A stretch of DNA of 64,000 bases from Lethocerus indicus (GCA_019843655.1 JACDQD010000109.1:1-64000), one strand, 5' to 3'. Positions 46,016 through 58,189 are shown, counted from the stretch's first letter. Notes: generated by a model from the sequence alone, not told the origin. Numbers and translations are program-made.

Positions 46016-47764
46016 GGGTTAAAAAAACGTGGCCCGAAAATGCCGTTTTTTGGTCCAAAAATGGCACTTTTAAGACGTAAAATCGGCCCCAAAATGCGGT
46101 TTTTAGGCCCAAAAATGGCATCTTTGGACGCGAATTTGGTCCATAAATGCGGTTTTTTGGTCCAAAAATGGCATTTTAAGACGTATAATTGGCCCTAAAA
46201 TGAGGTTTTTAGACCCAAAAATGGCATGTTTAGACGCAAAATTGGTCCGTAAATGGCATTTTTAGACGCGAAATTGGCCCAAAAATGCTGTTTTTAGGCC
46301 CAAAAATGGCATTTGTAGACGCGAATATGGCCCGAAAATCGGTTTTGGTCCAAAAATGGCACTTTAAGACGTAAAAATCGGCCTAAAATGCGGTTTTAGG
46401 CCCAAAAATGGCATTTTAGACGCAAAATTGGTCCATAAAAGCGGGTTTTGGTCCAAAACTGACATTTTAGACGTAAAATTGGCCCTAAAATGCGGTTTTA
46501 GGCACTAAAATGCGGTTTTAGGCCCAAAAATGGCCTTTTAGACGCATTTTGGCGAAAATGCGGTTTTAGGCCCAAAAATGGCATTTAGACGCATTTGGCC
46601 CAAAATGCGGTTTTAGGCCCAAAAATGAGGTTTTGACCCAAAAAACGCAATCGCTAATTAATTTTAGTGTCCCATCGGAGGGGCGAATTGCGATGTCCGA
46701 CGGAGGGTCGACCGAGTGCAAGGGGTGAAAAATCGACTTGGGGCGGGTGTTATTCGTTCAAATCCGGGTGTGACCCAAAGACTGAAAACTACCGACCGTG
46801 CGGGCTACGAACTGGTTCCAATCGTGGAAGGAGCGTGTCCTGCAGAGCAGCATAGTCTGCATACGGTGCATACGGTATGGGGGCGGTGATGCACACGATC
46901 TGAAAAGACTGAAAAGCTTTTACAATCTGCAGCGGCCCCCATTTTACTCCTGTAAACTGGCGGAAAATTGGATTTGGCCGGCGCGTTTATGCTGCGCCCA
47001 CCGTTCAGTCAACAATGGGCGAAATGGGCGCGCCGCAAAACAACTCTCAATTCGGCTTAACCCCATTCAATTTTCGACAATTACGGGACGGGGACCAGGT
47101 CACAGCCGGACAGGGTTCTCTCACTCTCTACACAATCGCCGGTTTCGGCCGTCCGCCGTCTTCAATAGCGCGGCGTCGGTCACTTTCGGCGCACCGCCGC
47201 TGCGCCACTTGTCTGTACAAACAGTGGTGGCAGGCGGTGAAGACCGGAAAAAACAGCTACGGAAAAGTGGCGAAAGTGACTACTGAAGACGGCCAACTAA
47301 ATTGGCCTAAAACGCGGTTTTAGACCAAAAGGCATTTTTAGGCGCAAAATTCGCCCTAAATTGCGGTTTTAGGACCAAAATGGCATTTTAGGCGCAAATT
47401 CGCCATAAATTGCGGTTTTAGGCCCAAAATGGCATTTTTAGAGAATTTGGCCCAAATATGCGGTTTTTTGGTCGAAATATGGCATTTTTAAGACGTAAAT
47501 TGGCCCTAAAATGCGGTTTTGGCCAAAAATGGCATTTTAGACCAAAATTGGCCCGAAAATGCGGTTTTTAGGCCCAAAAATGGTATTTTTTGACGCGAAA
47601 TTGGCCCAAAAATGCGGTTTTTTGGTCCAAAAATGTCATTTTAAGACGTAAAATTAACCCTAAAATACGGTTTTAGGCCCAAAAATGGCACTTTTAGACG
47701 CAAGATTGGCCCAAAAATGGCATTTTTAGACGCGAATTTGGCCCGAAAATGCGGTTTTTAACCT
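46016..47764. repeat. Mosaic AAAATGCGG/GGCC array, right block 1
   Basis: Units like AAAATGCGGTTTTTAGGCCC and AAAAATGGCATTTTTAGACG, period about 50 bp, in the opposite sense to 1531-3350. It is interrupted at about 46640-47310 by a CCGGTC-type insertion. The array joins directly to the inverted satellite. Confidence 0.93.
46640..47310. mobile_element. Composite CCGGTC-type insertion within the mosaic array
   Basis: Non-array sequence containing GCCGGTTTCGGCCGTCCGCC, GTCTTCAATAGCGCGGCG and, on the far side, CTACTGAAGACGG, an inverted counterpart. The 162-codon open frame from 46798 has no recognisable domain and is not called as a gene. Confidence 0.5.
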
Positions 47765-50390
47765 AAATTTTCGATTTCCGACCCCTCCTTTTAGGGGCAA
47801 GTGTAGCTCACATTAATACACTTGTGGGTGCAATATGGGGCCGATATCTGAAAATTTTCGAAAAACCTAAATTTTCGATTTCCGACCCCTCCTTTTAGGG
47901 GCAAGTGTAGCTCACATAAATACACTTGTGGGTGCAATATGGGGCCGATATCTGAAAATTTTCGAAAAACCTAAATTTTCGATTTCCGACCCCTCCTTTT
48001 AGGGGCAAGTGTAGCTCACATTAATACACTTGTGGGTGCAATATGGGGCCGATATCTGAAAATTTTCGAAAACCTAAATTTTCGATTTCCGACCCCTCCT
48101 TTTAGGGGCAAGTGTAGCTCACATTAATACACTTGTGGGTGCAATATGGGGCCGATATCTGAAAATTTTCGAAAAACCTAAATTTTCGATTTCCGACCCC
48201 TCCTTTTAGGGGCAAGTGTAGCTCACATTAATACACTTGTGGGTGCAATATGGGGCCGATATCTGAAAATTTTCGAAAAACCTAAATTTTCGATTTCCGA
48301 CCCCTCCTTTTAGGGGCAAGTGTAGCTCACATTAATACACTTGTGGGTGCAATATGGGGCCGATATCTGAAAATTTTCGAAAACCTAAATTTTCGATTTC
48401 CGAAAGCCCCTCCTTTTAGGGGCAAGTGTAGCTCACATTAAATACACTTGTGGGTGCAATATGGGGCCGATATCTGAAAATTTTCGAAAACCTAAATTTT
48501 CGATTTCCGACCCTCCTTTTAGGGGCAAGTGTAAAACCTAAATTTTCGCTCACATTAATACACTTGTGGGTGCAATATGGGGCCGATATCTGAAAATTTT
48601 CGAAAACCTAAATTTTCGATTTCCGACCCCCGACCCCTCCTTTTAGGGGCAAGTGTAGCTCACATTAATACACTTGTGGGTGCAATATATCTGAAAATTT
48701 TCGAAAACCTAAATTTTCGGCCGATATCTGAAATGGGGCCGATTTTTTTCGAAAACCTAAATTTTCGATTTCCGACCCCTCCTTTTAGGGGCAAGTGTAG
48801 CTCACATTAATACACTTGTGGGTGCAATATGGGGCCGATATCTGAAAATTTTCGAAAAACCTAAATTTTCGATTTCCGACCCCTCCTTTTAGGGGCAAGT
48901 GTAGCTCACATTAATACACTTGTGGGTGCAATATGGGGCCGATATCTGAAAATTTTCGAAAACCTAAATTTTCGATTTCCGACCCTCCTTTTAGGGGCAA
49001 GTGTAGCTCACATTAATACACTTGTGGGTGCAATATGGGGCCGATATCTGAAAATTTTCGAAAAACCTAAATTTTCGATTTCCAGGCCCTCCTTTTAGGG
49101 GCAAGTGTAGCTCACATTAATACACTTGTGGGTGCAATATGGGGCCGATATCTGAAAATTTTCGAAAAACCTAAATTTTCGATTTCCGACCCTCCTTTTA
49201 GGGGCAAGTGTAGCTCACATTAATACACTTGTGGGTGCAATATGGGGCCGATATCTGAAAATTTTCGAAAAACCTAAATTTTCGATTTCCGACCCCTCCT
49301 TTTAGGGGCAAGTGTAGCTCACATTAATACACTTGTGGGTGCAATATGGGGCCGATATCTGAAAATTTTCGAAAAACCTAAATTTTCGATTTCCGACTCC
49401 TCCTTTTAGGGGCAAGTGTAGCTCACATTAATACACTTGTGGGTGCAATATGGGGCCGATATCTGAAAATTTTCGAAAAACCTAAATTTTCGATTTCCGA
49501 CCCTCCTTTTAGGGGCAAGTGTAGCTCACATTAAATACACTTGTGGGTGCAATATGGGGCCGATATCTGAAAATTTTCGAAAAACCTAAATTTTCGATTT
49601 CCGACCCTCCTTTTAGGGGCAAGTGTAGCTCACATTAATACACTTGTGGGTGCAATATGGGGCCGATATCTGAAAATTTTCGAAAACCTAAATTTTCGAT
49701 TTCCGACCCCTCCTTTTAGGGGCAAGTGTAGCTCACATTAATACACTTGTGGGTGCAATATGGGGCCGATATCTGAAAATTTTCGAAAAACCTAAATTTT
49801 CGATTTCCGACTCCTCCTTTTAGGGGCAAGTGTAGCTCACATTAATACACTTGTGGGTGCAATATGGGGCCGATATCTGAAAATTTTCGAAAACCTAAAT
49901 TTTCGATTTCCAGGCCCTCCTTTTAGGGGCAAGTGTAGCTCACATTAATACACTTGTGGGTGCAATATGGGGCCGATATCTGAAAATTTTCGAAAACCTA
50001 AATTTTCGATTTCCGACCCCTCCTTTTAGGGGCAAGTGTAGCTCACATTAATACACTTGTGGGTGCAATATGGGGCCGATATCTGAAAATTTTCGAAAAA
50101 CCTAAATTTTCGATTTCCGACCCCTCCTTTTAGGGGCAAGTGTAGCTCACATTAATACACTTGTGGGTGCAATATGGGGCCGATATCTGAAAATTTTCGA
50201 AAAACCTAAATTTTCGATTTCCGACCCCTCCTTTTAGGGGCAAGTGTAGCTCACATTAATACACTTGTGGGTGCAATATGGGGCCGATATCTGAAAATTT
50301 TCGAAAAACCTAAATTTTCGATTTCCGACCCCTCCTTTAGGGGCAAGTGTAACTCACTTTAAGTACACTTGTGGGTGCAATATGGGGCCG
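47765..50390 (-). repeat. ~103-bp satellite, right block, inverted relative to the left block
   Basis: About 25 units of CCTAAATTTTCGATTTCCGA, CCCCTCCTTTTAGGGGCAAG, TGTAGCTCACATTAATACAC, TTGTGGGTGCAATATGGGGC and CGATATCTGAAAATTTTCG, the reverse complement of the unit at 1-1530. It is more regular than the left block, with rearranged units near 48530-48745. Confidence 0.97.
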
Positions 50391-52565
50391 ATTTGAAAAA
50401 ATTTTTCGATCTGAGGGGCAAATTTTTTGGTCAAAATAGATTCGAAAATTTTTTGGTAATTTGAATGGGGCGAAAAAATTTTGGTCCAAATATGAAAATT
50501 TTGACCCCAATAATATGCGGTTTTAGGTCCAAAAAAATGGCATTTTAGACGTAAAATTGGTCCTAAAATGCGGTTTTGGCCCAAAAGGGCAATTTTAGAA
50601 GCAAAAATGGCCCAAAAATGCGGTTTTTTGGTCCAAATATGGCATTTTTTGACGTAAAATTGGCCTTAAAATGCGGTTTTCAGGCCCAAAAATGACATTT
50701 TTTGACGCGAATTGGTCCGAAAATGCGATTTTTAGATTTTCCATTTTGGGACAAAACCGCATTATTGGACCAATTTTGCCCAATTTCGCGTCTAAAATGC
50801 CATTTTTGGGCCCAAAAATAAAATCGGTCCTAAAACCGCAATTTTGGGCCTAAAACCGGTCCAATTTTTAGACCAAAAATCGTTTAAAATACCATTTTTG
50901 CCTAAAAACCGCATTTTTGGGCCTAAAAACCGCATTTTCGGTCCAATTTCGCGTCTAAAAATGCTATTTTTGGGCCTAAAAATCGCTTTTTTGGGCCAAA
51001 ATTGCGTCTAAAAATGTCATTTTGGGCTTAAAAATCGCATTTTCGGACCAATTTTGTGTCTAAAAATACCATTTTTGACCCTAAAAACCGCATTTTCGGA
51101 CCAATTTTGCGTCTAAAAATACCATTTCTGGACCTAAAAACCGCATTTTCGGTCCAATTTCGCGTCTAAAAATGCTATTTTTGGGCCTAAAAATCGCTTT
51201 TTTGGGCCAAAATTGCGTCTAAAAATGTCATTTTGGGCTTAAAAATCGCATTTTCGGACCAATTTTGTGTCTAAAAATACCATTTTTGACCCTAAAAACC
51301 GCATTTTCGGTCCAATTTTGCGTCTAAAAATGCCATTTTTGGGCCTAAAAACCGCATTTTCCGTCCAATTTTGCGTCTAAAAATGCCATTTTTGGTCCTA
51401 AAAACCGCAATTTAGGGCCTAAACACCGCATTTTCGGTCCAATTTTGCGTTTAAAAATGCCATTTTTGGACCTCAAAACCGCATTTTCGGTCCAATTTTT
51501 CGTTTAAAGATGCCATTTATAGACCAAAAAACCGCATTTTGGGCCAAAATTGGGTCTAAAAATGCCATTTTGGGCCTAAAAATCGCATTTTTCGGCCAAA
51601 TTCTCGTCTCAAAATGTCATTTTGGGGCCTAAAAACCTCATTTTAGGTCCATTTTTACTCTAAAAATGCCATTTTTAAATTCGCGTCTAAAAGTCCATTT
51701 TGGGACAAAACCGCATTTTGGGCCAAATTCGTCTAAAATGCCATTTTTGGACCAAAAACCGCATTTTGGGGAAATTTTGCGTCTAAACTGCCATTTTGGA
51801 CCAAAAACCGCATTTTCGGACCAATTTTGGGTCTAAAAATACCATTTTGGGCGTAAAAATACCATTTTGGGCTTAAAATCGCATTTTCGGACCAATTTTG
51901 GGTCTAAAAATACCATTTTGGCCCTAAAACCGCATTTTCGGTCAATTTTGCGTCAAAATTCCATTTTTGGGCCTAAAACCGCATTTTTTGGGCCAAATTC
52001 TCGTCTCAAAATGTCATTTTCGGACCGAAAAAAGCATTTTTGGCCATTCGCGTTTAAAATACCATTTATGGACCAAAACCGCATTTATGGACCAATTTTT
52101 CGTCTAAAATGCCATTTTGGGCCTAAAATTTTAGACGCGAATTTGGACCAAATTTATTTTGGTCCAAAATGGCATTATTTGACTTAAAATTGCCCTAAAA
52201 TGCGGTTTTCAGGCCCAAAATATTTTAGACGCGAATTTGGACCAAATTTATTTTGGTCCAAAATGGCATTATTTGACTTAAAATTGCCCTAAAATGCGGT
52301 TTTCAGGCCCAAAATTGGCATTTTAGATGCGAATTTGGCCCAAATTTGCGGTTTTGGTCCAAAAATGGCATTTTTGACGTAAATTGCCCCTAAAATGCTG
52401 TTTTCAGGCCCAAAATGGCATTTTTAGACCATTTTGGGTCAAAAACCGCATTATTGGGCCAAATTCGCGTCTAAAAATGCCATTTTGGGCCTAAAATCGA
52501 AGTTGGCTCAAAATGCGGTTTTGGTCCAAAAATTGTATTCTTAGATGTAAAATTGGCCCGCGCTA
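50391..52565. repeat. Mosaic AAAATGCGG/GGCC array, right block 2, with internal orientation flips
   Basis: Same short units as 46016-47764. Orientation changes at about 50735, about 52130, about 52430 and about 52500. 51100-51310 contains a near-exact copy of 50900-51080. Confidence 0.92.
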
Positions 52566-52640
52566 AAATGCGACCGAAACCGGCGAGAGGAGACAGAAAC
52601 GTACGGTCTTCCAAACCCTAGCAGACCACAAACAGGTACG
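52565..52640. mobile_element. Solo end of a CCGGTC-type element
   Basis: GCGACCGAAACCGGCGAGAG, GAGACAGAAACGTACGGTCT, TCCAAACCCTAGCAGACC: the terminal sequence of the family, at the edge of the mosaic array. Confidence 0.6.
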
Positions 52641-53205
52641 TTTAACTATTAATTTACAGTTTAAAATACCTTTATACAGTTACCTCTAAAGCGTTTTTTT
52701 GTTGAAAACTATCCATACAGAAAATTGAGACAAGATTTATGCTATCGAAACAGGAATTAAAACTAGTATATAACACTATTAATTAATATTTCTGCATCGT
52801 TTCACACAGAAGATGGACAACAACCGATTCTTCGGTTTTTTTCGGTGTTTTAGATTTATTTTTTTAATTTGTGTCCCAACGAAATTCTGACGGAAAATCA
52901 GAAGAAATATAATTTTAAAAAAAAGGGGGTAACTTTGTCCACGATTTTGCCTGGATTTTAAGTCTTCAGAAGAAGAAAAAGAGTATGAATTCGGTGGCTG
53001 TGTGATATTATATCTCTAGGCCTAGTGGTCCAGTGCACGGGCTTAAAATGGGCGTAGTCCGTGCACTAAATATAGGAGAGGGCCGCTAGAAATAGTGCAC
53101 GGGGGGGGTGGGGGTGGGAGGTTGGCAGGGATGGAAACCGGCGGCCGTGTGCCAACTTCACTCTCGCCTCTCAAATAGCGAGGGGAGAGAGGAGGGAGGG
53201 AGGGA

Positions 53206-53207
53206 GG

Positions 53208-53252
<45 letters not shown>
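53206..53252. repeat. (GA)n tract
   Basis: GGAGGGAGGGAGG passes into about 40 bp of pure GA, which runs straight into the left end of the element at 53254. Confidence 0.95.
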
Positions 53253-53253
<1 letters not shown>

Positions 53254-53255
<2 letters not shown>

Positions 53256-53655
53256 GTGGTCCAAAAAAATGTATCCACCGTTTAACAGTCCATAACTTGT
53301 AAACTGATTGACGGATCTGTGTCTCATTTTTGGTGAAAGTGTAGCTTAAAGTCCGACTTAAAGATATCATCACACTGTAGGTGTTCGAAACGGTCACCGT
53401 TAACTAAAATCCACACACAGAAAAACGATGGATTCTCGAAGTTCATCCAATGTGAACTCTGGCTTTTGTGTCGATAAACGACGTCCTTTAGTGTTGCCCC
53501 TCCCCCCCCCAGGGATTATCGTCGAGATAAGCCCTGTACGGCGCTATTGCCCGAACTATAACGCGTACCGAAAACGAGAGACAACTCCGTGCAAGTCGGT
53601 CTGCAAGTTATGGACTTTTAAACGGTGGATACATTTTTGGACCACCCTCTGTATA
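53254..53655. mobile_element. ATCCACCGTTTAA-TIR MITE, copy 53.3 kb
   Basis: Left end GGGTGGTCCAAAAAAATGTA and right end TACATTTTTGGACCACCCTC are inverted repeats extending inward through TCCACCGTTTAA and CCATAACTTGTAAACTGATT, about 60 bp. The interior includes GATGGATTCTCGAAGTTCAT and GATTATCGTCGAGATAAGCC, which occur reverse-complemented in the copy at 63490-63900. No transposase. TA-rich flank on the right. Most like a non-autonomous Tc1/mariner derivative. Confidence 0.82.
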
Positions 53656-53899
53656 TATGTATTAACGAGGGGGCAATGTGACCGAGAGGAGAAGGGAAGA
53701 ACTTAACGGGGGGGCGGGGATCACTTGACGGTTTGGGCACTGATTCAATTAGGCCCTGGAATCGAGAGACGATCCAACACTTCCGCCTAATCCCTTTTAT
53801 TCCTGCGTGGACTCACCCCACCATATCCCCATCGCCGTCACCGTCCGTGACTCATCCATCTCGGACTGGTCACCGTACCGCACCACACGCCCATATTAT

Positions 53900-54650
53900 G
53901 TTTCCGACGGCGGGTGACGCTACAAGATGGACGGGCGGGAGAGGAAAAGGGACTGGACGAGTGGATTGTGGGGGATGAAGGAAGAAAGGGCGGTAGAGTG
54001 GAACTTCGGGACTTCGACTGTCGGGGGTATGTTGAGGTCATGGTGGATTGTGCGGTTGGAAACATACCCCGGGGGAGCATTAAGGATGTTAGAAAGGACT
54101 TTAAACTGGAATCTCTGGACACGGAGAGGATGTCGGACGTCTCCCGGAGGAACCCCAGCATGGCGGGAGAGGAAAGGGACTGAACGAGTGGATTTCGGGG
54201 ATGAGGGGAAAGGGCGGAACCGGGATTTTCTGACTTCGTCGGGGTATGTTGAGGTCATGGTGGATTGTGCGGTTGGAAACATACCCCAGGAGGGAGGGCA
54301 TTAAGGACGAAGGACTTTGACTGGAATCTCTGGACGGAGAGATGTCGGACGTCTCCCGGAGGAACCCCAGTAGGGCTCTAAGAAGATCTCTGGGGGATAA
54401 TGGACAGGCAGGAGAGAAAAGGACTGGACGAGTGGATTAGGGATGAGGAAAGGGCGGGGGTATGTTGAGGTCATGGTGGATTGTGCGGTTGGAAACATAC
54501 CGGGAGCATTAAGGATGTTAGGAAGGACTTTGACTGGAATCTCTGGACGTGTCGGATCTTGGAACCCAGCGGGAGAGGAAAAGGGACTGGGGAGTCGCAT
54601 GGTGGAAACATACCCGAGGGAGCATTAAGTATATCAGGAAGGACTCAATT
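53900..54650. repeat. ~230-bp tandem array with TATGTTGAGGTCATGGTGGA
   Basis: Four ragged units with GGAAAAGGGACTGGACGAGT, GGGTATGTTGAGGTCATGGT, GATTGTGCGGTTGGAAACAT, GCATTAAGGATGTTAG and GACTTTGACTGGAATCTCTG. A related two-unit block lies at 56140-56600 and a partial match at 22330-22730. Several overlapping open frames exist but differ between units, so none is called. Confidence 0.88.
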
Positions 54651-54770
54651 TGTTTAAGTATCACCTGAGGTCAATTTCGATGTCCGTTTCAGAAAACGGC
54701 GTCAACGCTCCAAACTTTGCTGTTCAAGTCGATTCTTATTTTTCAAAAAATTTCAAAATATCTTGAACTG

Positions 54771-54961
54771 TTGGGTCGGCAACTAAATAATTGCGGATTC
54801 TTCTTCTTCATCCCCGTTTTAGGTCGGGGCGAGTAAATAAACATTTCAGAGAATATACTCCCATAATAAGAGAATTTTGAAGGTATAAAAGTGAGTGAAA
54901 ATATACGTATAACGCCATATTTCTGGCGACGAAAATCCGGCAACGACTTAGTTGCCGAACT
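54771..54961. mobile_element. Short mariner-type MITE
   Basis: Left end TTGGGTCGGCAACTAAATAA with TTGCGGATTC; right end GACTTAGTTGCCGAACTC, preceded by GAAAATCCGGCAAC. Inverted repeats of about 30 bp, 191 bp overall. The GGTCGGCAACTAAGT style is typical of mariner termini in insects. The interior is non-coding. Confidence 0.75.
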
Positions 54962-55624
54962 CATAGAAACGTCAATTTCGGTGGAATACTGCAGAAAATT
55001 CTGTATTTATTCCAGAAATGAATAAATCTGCCATAGAGCAGACGGCGAAACAATTACCTTATACGGACGGATCACAGTTGTCCATTCCGTACCGGAGAAT
55101 ACCGTTCAAACTGTGTACCGGGAATCGGGGTAAAACCGAATTTCCCGAATAAGGTAAGCGCGATGACGACCGACTAATTAATAATAATAAAAAAAAAAAC
55201 TGGTTTACTCGGCGAAAATACTCGGCCGAAAACGATAACGATACTTCCTCCGGGGAGAGACGCCCATCGAGCGCCGGCGTTGTCGTCGGAAATCGGAAAT
55301 GACGTTTAAAAAATTCAAGAAAAAAGAAAAAAAGGTAGAGAAAACGGCCGACTTCCGGCGGAGATAATATTTCGAGACAACGCTGAAAATACCCGGAAAT
55401 GCACGAAACGGGGGGGAGAGACAGACGTCACGACCGACAATCCCTGTCTGCGTTCTCGATTACGGACAACGCCCTTCGTAAAGAGAGAGAGAGAGAGAGT
55501 TGTTATTGAAAATTTCGTAAAAAAAAAAAAACGTAAATCGAGTACCGAGTAATTTTGTGGACAAAGGACGCCGTTTTCAATTATGCTGTAAAATAAAAAA
55601 AATTACAAAAGTTTTTCTGTCCGC
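54962..55624. other. Unclassified sequence
   Basis: No gene or clear repeat, apart from a short GA run near 55482-55500 and A-runs. Nothing supportable. Confidence 0.5.
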
Positions 55625-55890
55625 CGGGGGTTGGAATACCGTAGGTTTTCGCGGTCTCGCCGGTTCGGTCTTTTTGGCCAGTAGACCGGCCGCTCGCCGT
55701 CTTCAGTAGCGGCTACCCCACCGCGTCACTGTGTCACACTTGTATACTGCTGGACATGTGCGTGAGTAGGGCCACCCCTCCCCCACCCCCCCAAGAAAAA
55801 ATCCGAAAGTGCCGAAAGTTACAGACACCGCGCTACTGAAGACGGGCGAGCGGCCGGTCTACTGGCGAGAAGACCGAAAAAATCGAAAAT
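55625..55890. mobile_element. CCGGTC-type inverted-repeat element
   Basis: Left arm TCGGTCTTTTTGGCCAGTAG, ACCGGCCGCTCGCCGTCTTC, AGTAGCG. Right arm CGCTACTGAAGACGGGCGAG, CGGCCGGTCTACTGGCGAGA, AGACCGA. The outer left end has TTGGAATACCGTAGG as in other copies. The interior is ~130 bp, C/G rich and non-coding. Confidence 0.78.
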
Positions 55891-55937
55891 TTGCCGGAAA
55901 AAATTTGGGCGGCGGAGAGTTGTGCCGATAGTATCTC

Positions 55938-56020
55938 TGAATTAATACAGTAGATTAATAATTAAAATTTCTTTGCGAAATAAAATGAATTCCAAAGTCA
56001 AAATGTCGATTCTGCTCTGT
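55938..56020. mobile_element. Remnant of an AAAAGTAATC-type MITE
   Basis: GTAGATTAATAATTAAAATT, TCTTTGCGAAATAAAATGAA, TTCCAAAGTCAAAATGTCGA: one end only, closely matching the piece at 5430-5520. Confidence 0.55.
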
Positions 56021-56139
56021 ACCCCAACGTGTCCGCGTCCGTTTTTCGGGGGTATTTTGTGGATGGAAAACAAGAATACAGTTTCGTGGATGAACGGAAC
56101 TGGCCGAAGATGGATACTTTTCGCGCGAGAACAACTGTA

Positions 56140-56600
56140 GTCCCGAGGGCTGAGAAGATCTCTGGGGGATCTGGAAAGGACGGCGGAGAGGAAAAGGGAC
56201 TGAAAGAGTGGATTTTGGGGATGAGGGGAAGAAAGGGCTGGGGTGGAACTTCGGGACTTCGACTGTCGGGGGTATGTTGAGGCCATGGTGGTGGATTGTG
56301 CGGTTGGAAACATACCCCTGGGGAGCATTAGGATGTTAGGAAGGACTTTTGACTGGAATCTCTGGACGGTAGCGATGTCGGACGTCTCGGAGGAACCCCA
56401 GTAGGGCTCTAAGAAGATCTCTGGGGGATAATGGACGGGCGGAGAGGAAAAGGGACTGAACGAGTGGATTAGGGATGAGGGGAAGGGCGGGAGACTGGAA
56501 GTCTGGGACTGGGTGGGAGCATCTGGACGGAGGAAACTCGGATATCTGGTAAGCTGGACCCTTTGTTGGATGGAAATTGAGGGCAAAGATCTCTGAACGG
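56140..56600. repeat. Second block of the TATGTTGAGG(T/C)CATGGTGG family
   Basis: Two units with GAAGATCTCTGGGGGAT, GGAGAGGAAAAGGGACTGAA, GGTATGTTGAGGCCATGGTG and TTTGACTGGAATCTCTGGAC. It ends in diverged sequence. Confidence 0.8.
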
Positions 56601-56870
56601 GAGGACTTCAGAACTTCAAAAGGGCCGGGGTTCAACGGTTCTATTATTATAGGACAAAGAGGGGGAGGGACCACAACTACTAGAGCGATATTTCGTCTCT
56701 TTGTGTCTATATATTTAAAATATATATACTCGGATATATAAAAAGAATCGCGCGGTCCGGTCTATAAGAAGGAGACAGAGGACAGAAAGGTTAAATAAAA
56801 ATCGTATTCAGTAGTAACAATGTTACAATTGTCCTTGAAGGGGGCAGAAGACCGATGTCTGATATTATAA

Positions 56871-57020
56871 TTAGAGGCGAGGTTGCGAACCCGGTACGTG
56901 CCAACGTGCGGCGACCGCTCGCCAGAAGAGACTAATCACCTGTTGGCCGGCGTACAGGAGTTCGAGAAAAGGACAAAGGGACAAAGGGACGAGGGCTGTC
57001 CGACAACGAGTGTCAGATGA
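56871..57020 (+). pseudogene. LINE reverse-transcriptase C-terminal remnant
   Basis: A 49-codon frame ending at TGA 57018-57020 reads LEARLRTRYVPTCGDRSPEE, then TNHLLAGVQEFEKRTKGQRD. The pattern Cys-Gly-x(5)-Glu-Thr-x-His-Leu-Leu-x-x-Cys/Val-x-x-x-x-x-x-Arg is that of the zinc-knuckle-like tail of non-LTR retrotransposon RT proteins. An in-frame stop lies directly upstream and no RT domain precedes it, so this is a fragment at best. Confidence 0.45.
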
Positions 57021-57239
57021 TCGGTATTAATTGGGAAGCCAGAAGGGAGAGAGAAAAAAAAACGGAAATTTAATTATAAACAGTCGCTCTCGGAAAGGAC
57101 GAGGTGACACGTGTAATTGTACACGTGTGGGAACGAACAAAACGGAAAATAAACGCTCGATGGCGGATCGACGATGTAGGGAGGAAAAGCGGGAATAATT
57201 TCAAACTGAACGGCTAAAACGGGAATGGAGTATTTTCCC

Positions 57240-57380
57240 TCATCAAAGTACCGGTTTCGGTCTTCAGTAGTCACCCGGGGGGTGAGTCACTCTGGACGGA
57301 TATATATCCTGTCACTGTTTTGGCGATGTACCGACGGTATAAGCTCGCACTCCGCTACTGAAGACGGCGAACGGCCGATG
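57240..57380. mobile_element. CCGGTC-type short element
   Basis: Left ACCGGTTTCGGTCTTCAGTA and right CGCTACTGAAGACGGCGAAC with GGCCGATGCCG, inverted, about 140 bp overall, directly abutting the next element at 57381. Confidence 0.6.
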
Positions 57381-57770
57381 CCGTCCAAAAAAATGTATCC
57401 AAGGTATAAAAGTCCATAACTTGCAGACTGATTGCACGGAGTCGTCTCTCATTTTTGTTACCTGTCATAGTGTTGTAGTTCCGCCAATCGCGCCCATACA
57501 ATATCGGTTGTATTTTAAGTACGAAAACAATTAATGAATATCCAATATCCGACTGAACACGTTGTGCAGTCAGTAGTTGGGGGCGGCATCGTTTCTGTCT
57601 GTGGATGTTAATAACGGTGGACGATTTCGAACACCCACAGCTGTGTATATATATATCTTTAAGTCGGACTTTAAGCTACACTTTCACCAAAAATTAGACA
57701 CAGCTCAGTCAATCAGTTTTCAAGTTATTGACTGTTAAACGGTGGATACATTTTTTTGGACCACCTTCTC
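57381..57770. mobile_element. ATCCACCGTTTAA-TIR MITE, copy 57.4 kb
   Basis: Left end CCGTCCAAAAAAATGTATCC (diverged) and right end ACGGTGGATACATTTTTTTG with GACCACCTTCTC. The interior includes TTAAGTCGGACTTTAAGCTA and AATATCCGACTGAACACG. The right end passes directly into a CT tract. Confidence 0.78.
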
Positions 57771-57773
57771 TCA

Positions 57774-57868
<95 letters not shown>

Positions 57869-57915
57869 ATCTCTCTCTCTCTCCACTCTCTCTCTCTCCC
57901 TCCCCTCTCTCTCTC
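57770..57915. repeat. (CT)n tract adjoining an element end
   Basis: TTCTCTCACTCATT followed by about 85 bp of pure CT, then imperfect CTCC repeats. The Ser-Leu open frames across it are artefacts. Confidence 0.96.
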
Positions 57916-58109
57916 TCTTTTACCCCTCGACCACTTCTGACGATGACAAAGTGCAGATACCGCAGCGAGAAGAAGAAGAAGAAGAAGAAGAAGCTCTTTA
58001 TTAAGCCTCAATTAGATCGATACAGAGAAGATGGTCCCTACTTAAGATTGCCAGAAGGCCAATACCAAGTATGGTCGGCCTAATAAATAACAATTACATT
58101 ATTTTGTCG

Positions 58110-58189
58110 TCCGATGGTTTGGATCGGTCTTTCGCCAGACCGGTTTCGTCTGATCGCCGCCTTCAGTAGCTACACTTGTACTGTGGGGT

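Noticed and set aside
46798..47286. 162-codon plus-strand frame between two stretches of mosaic array
   Set aside because: It consists of CCGGTC-type element sequence with inverted ends and has no protein-like conservation that I can see.
55850..55890. CTGAAGA-stem-GAAA-like core in the CCGGTC element family considered as a hammerhead ribozyme
   Set aside because: The conserved CUGANGA and GAAA boxes do not keep correct register with stem II, and no UH cleavage step follows the third stem (the GACCG arm is followed by AA).
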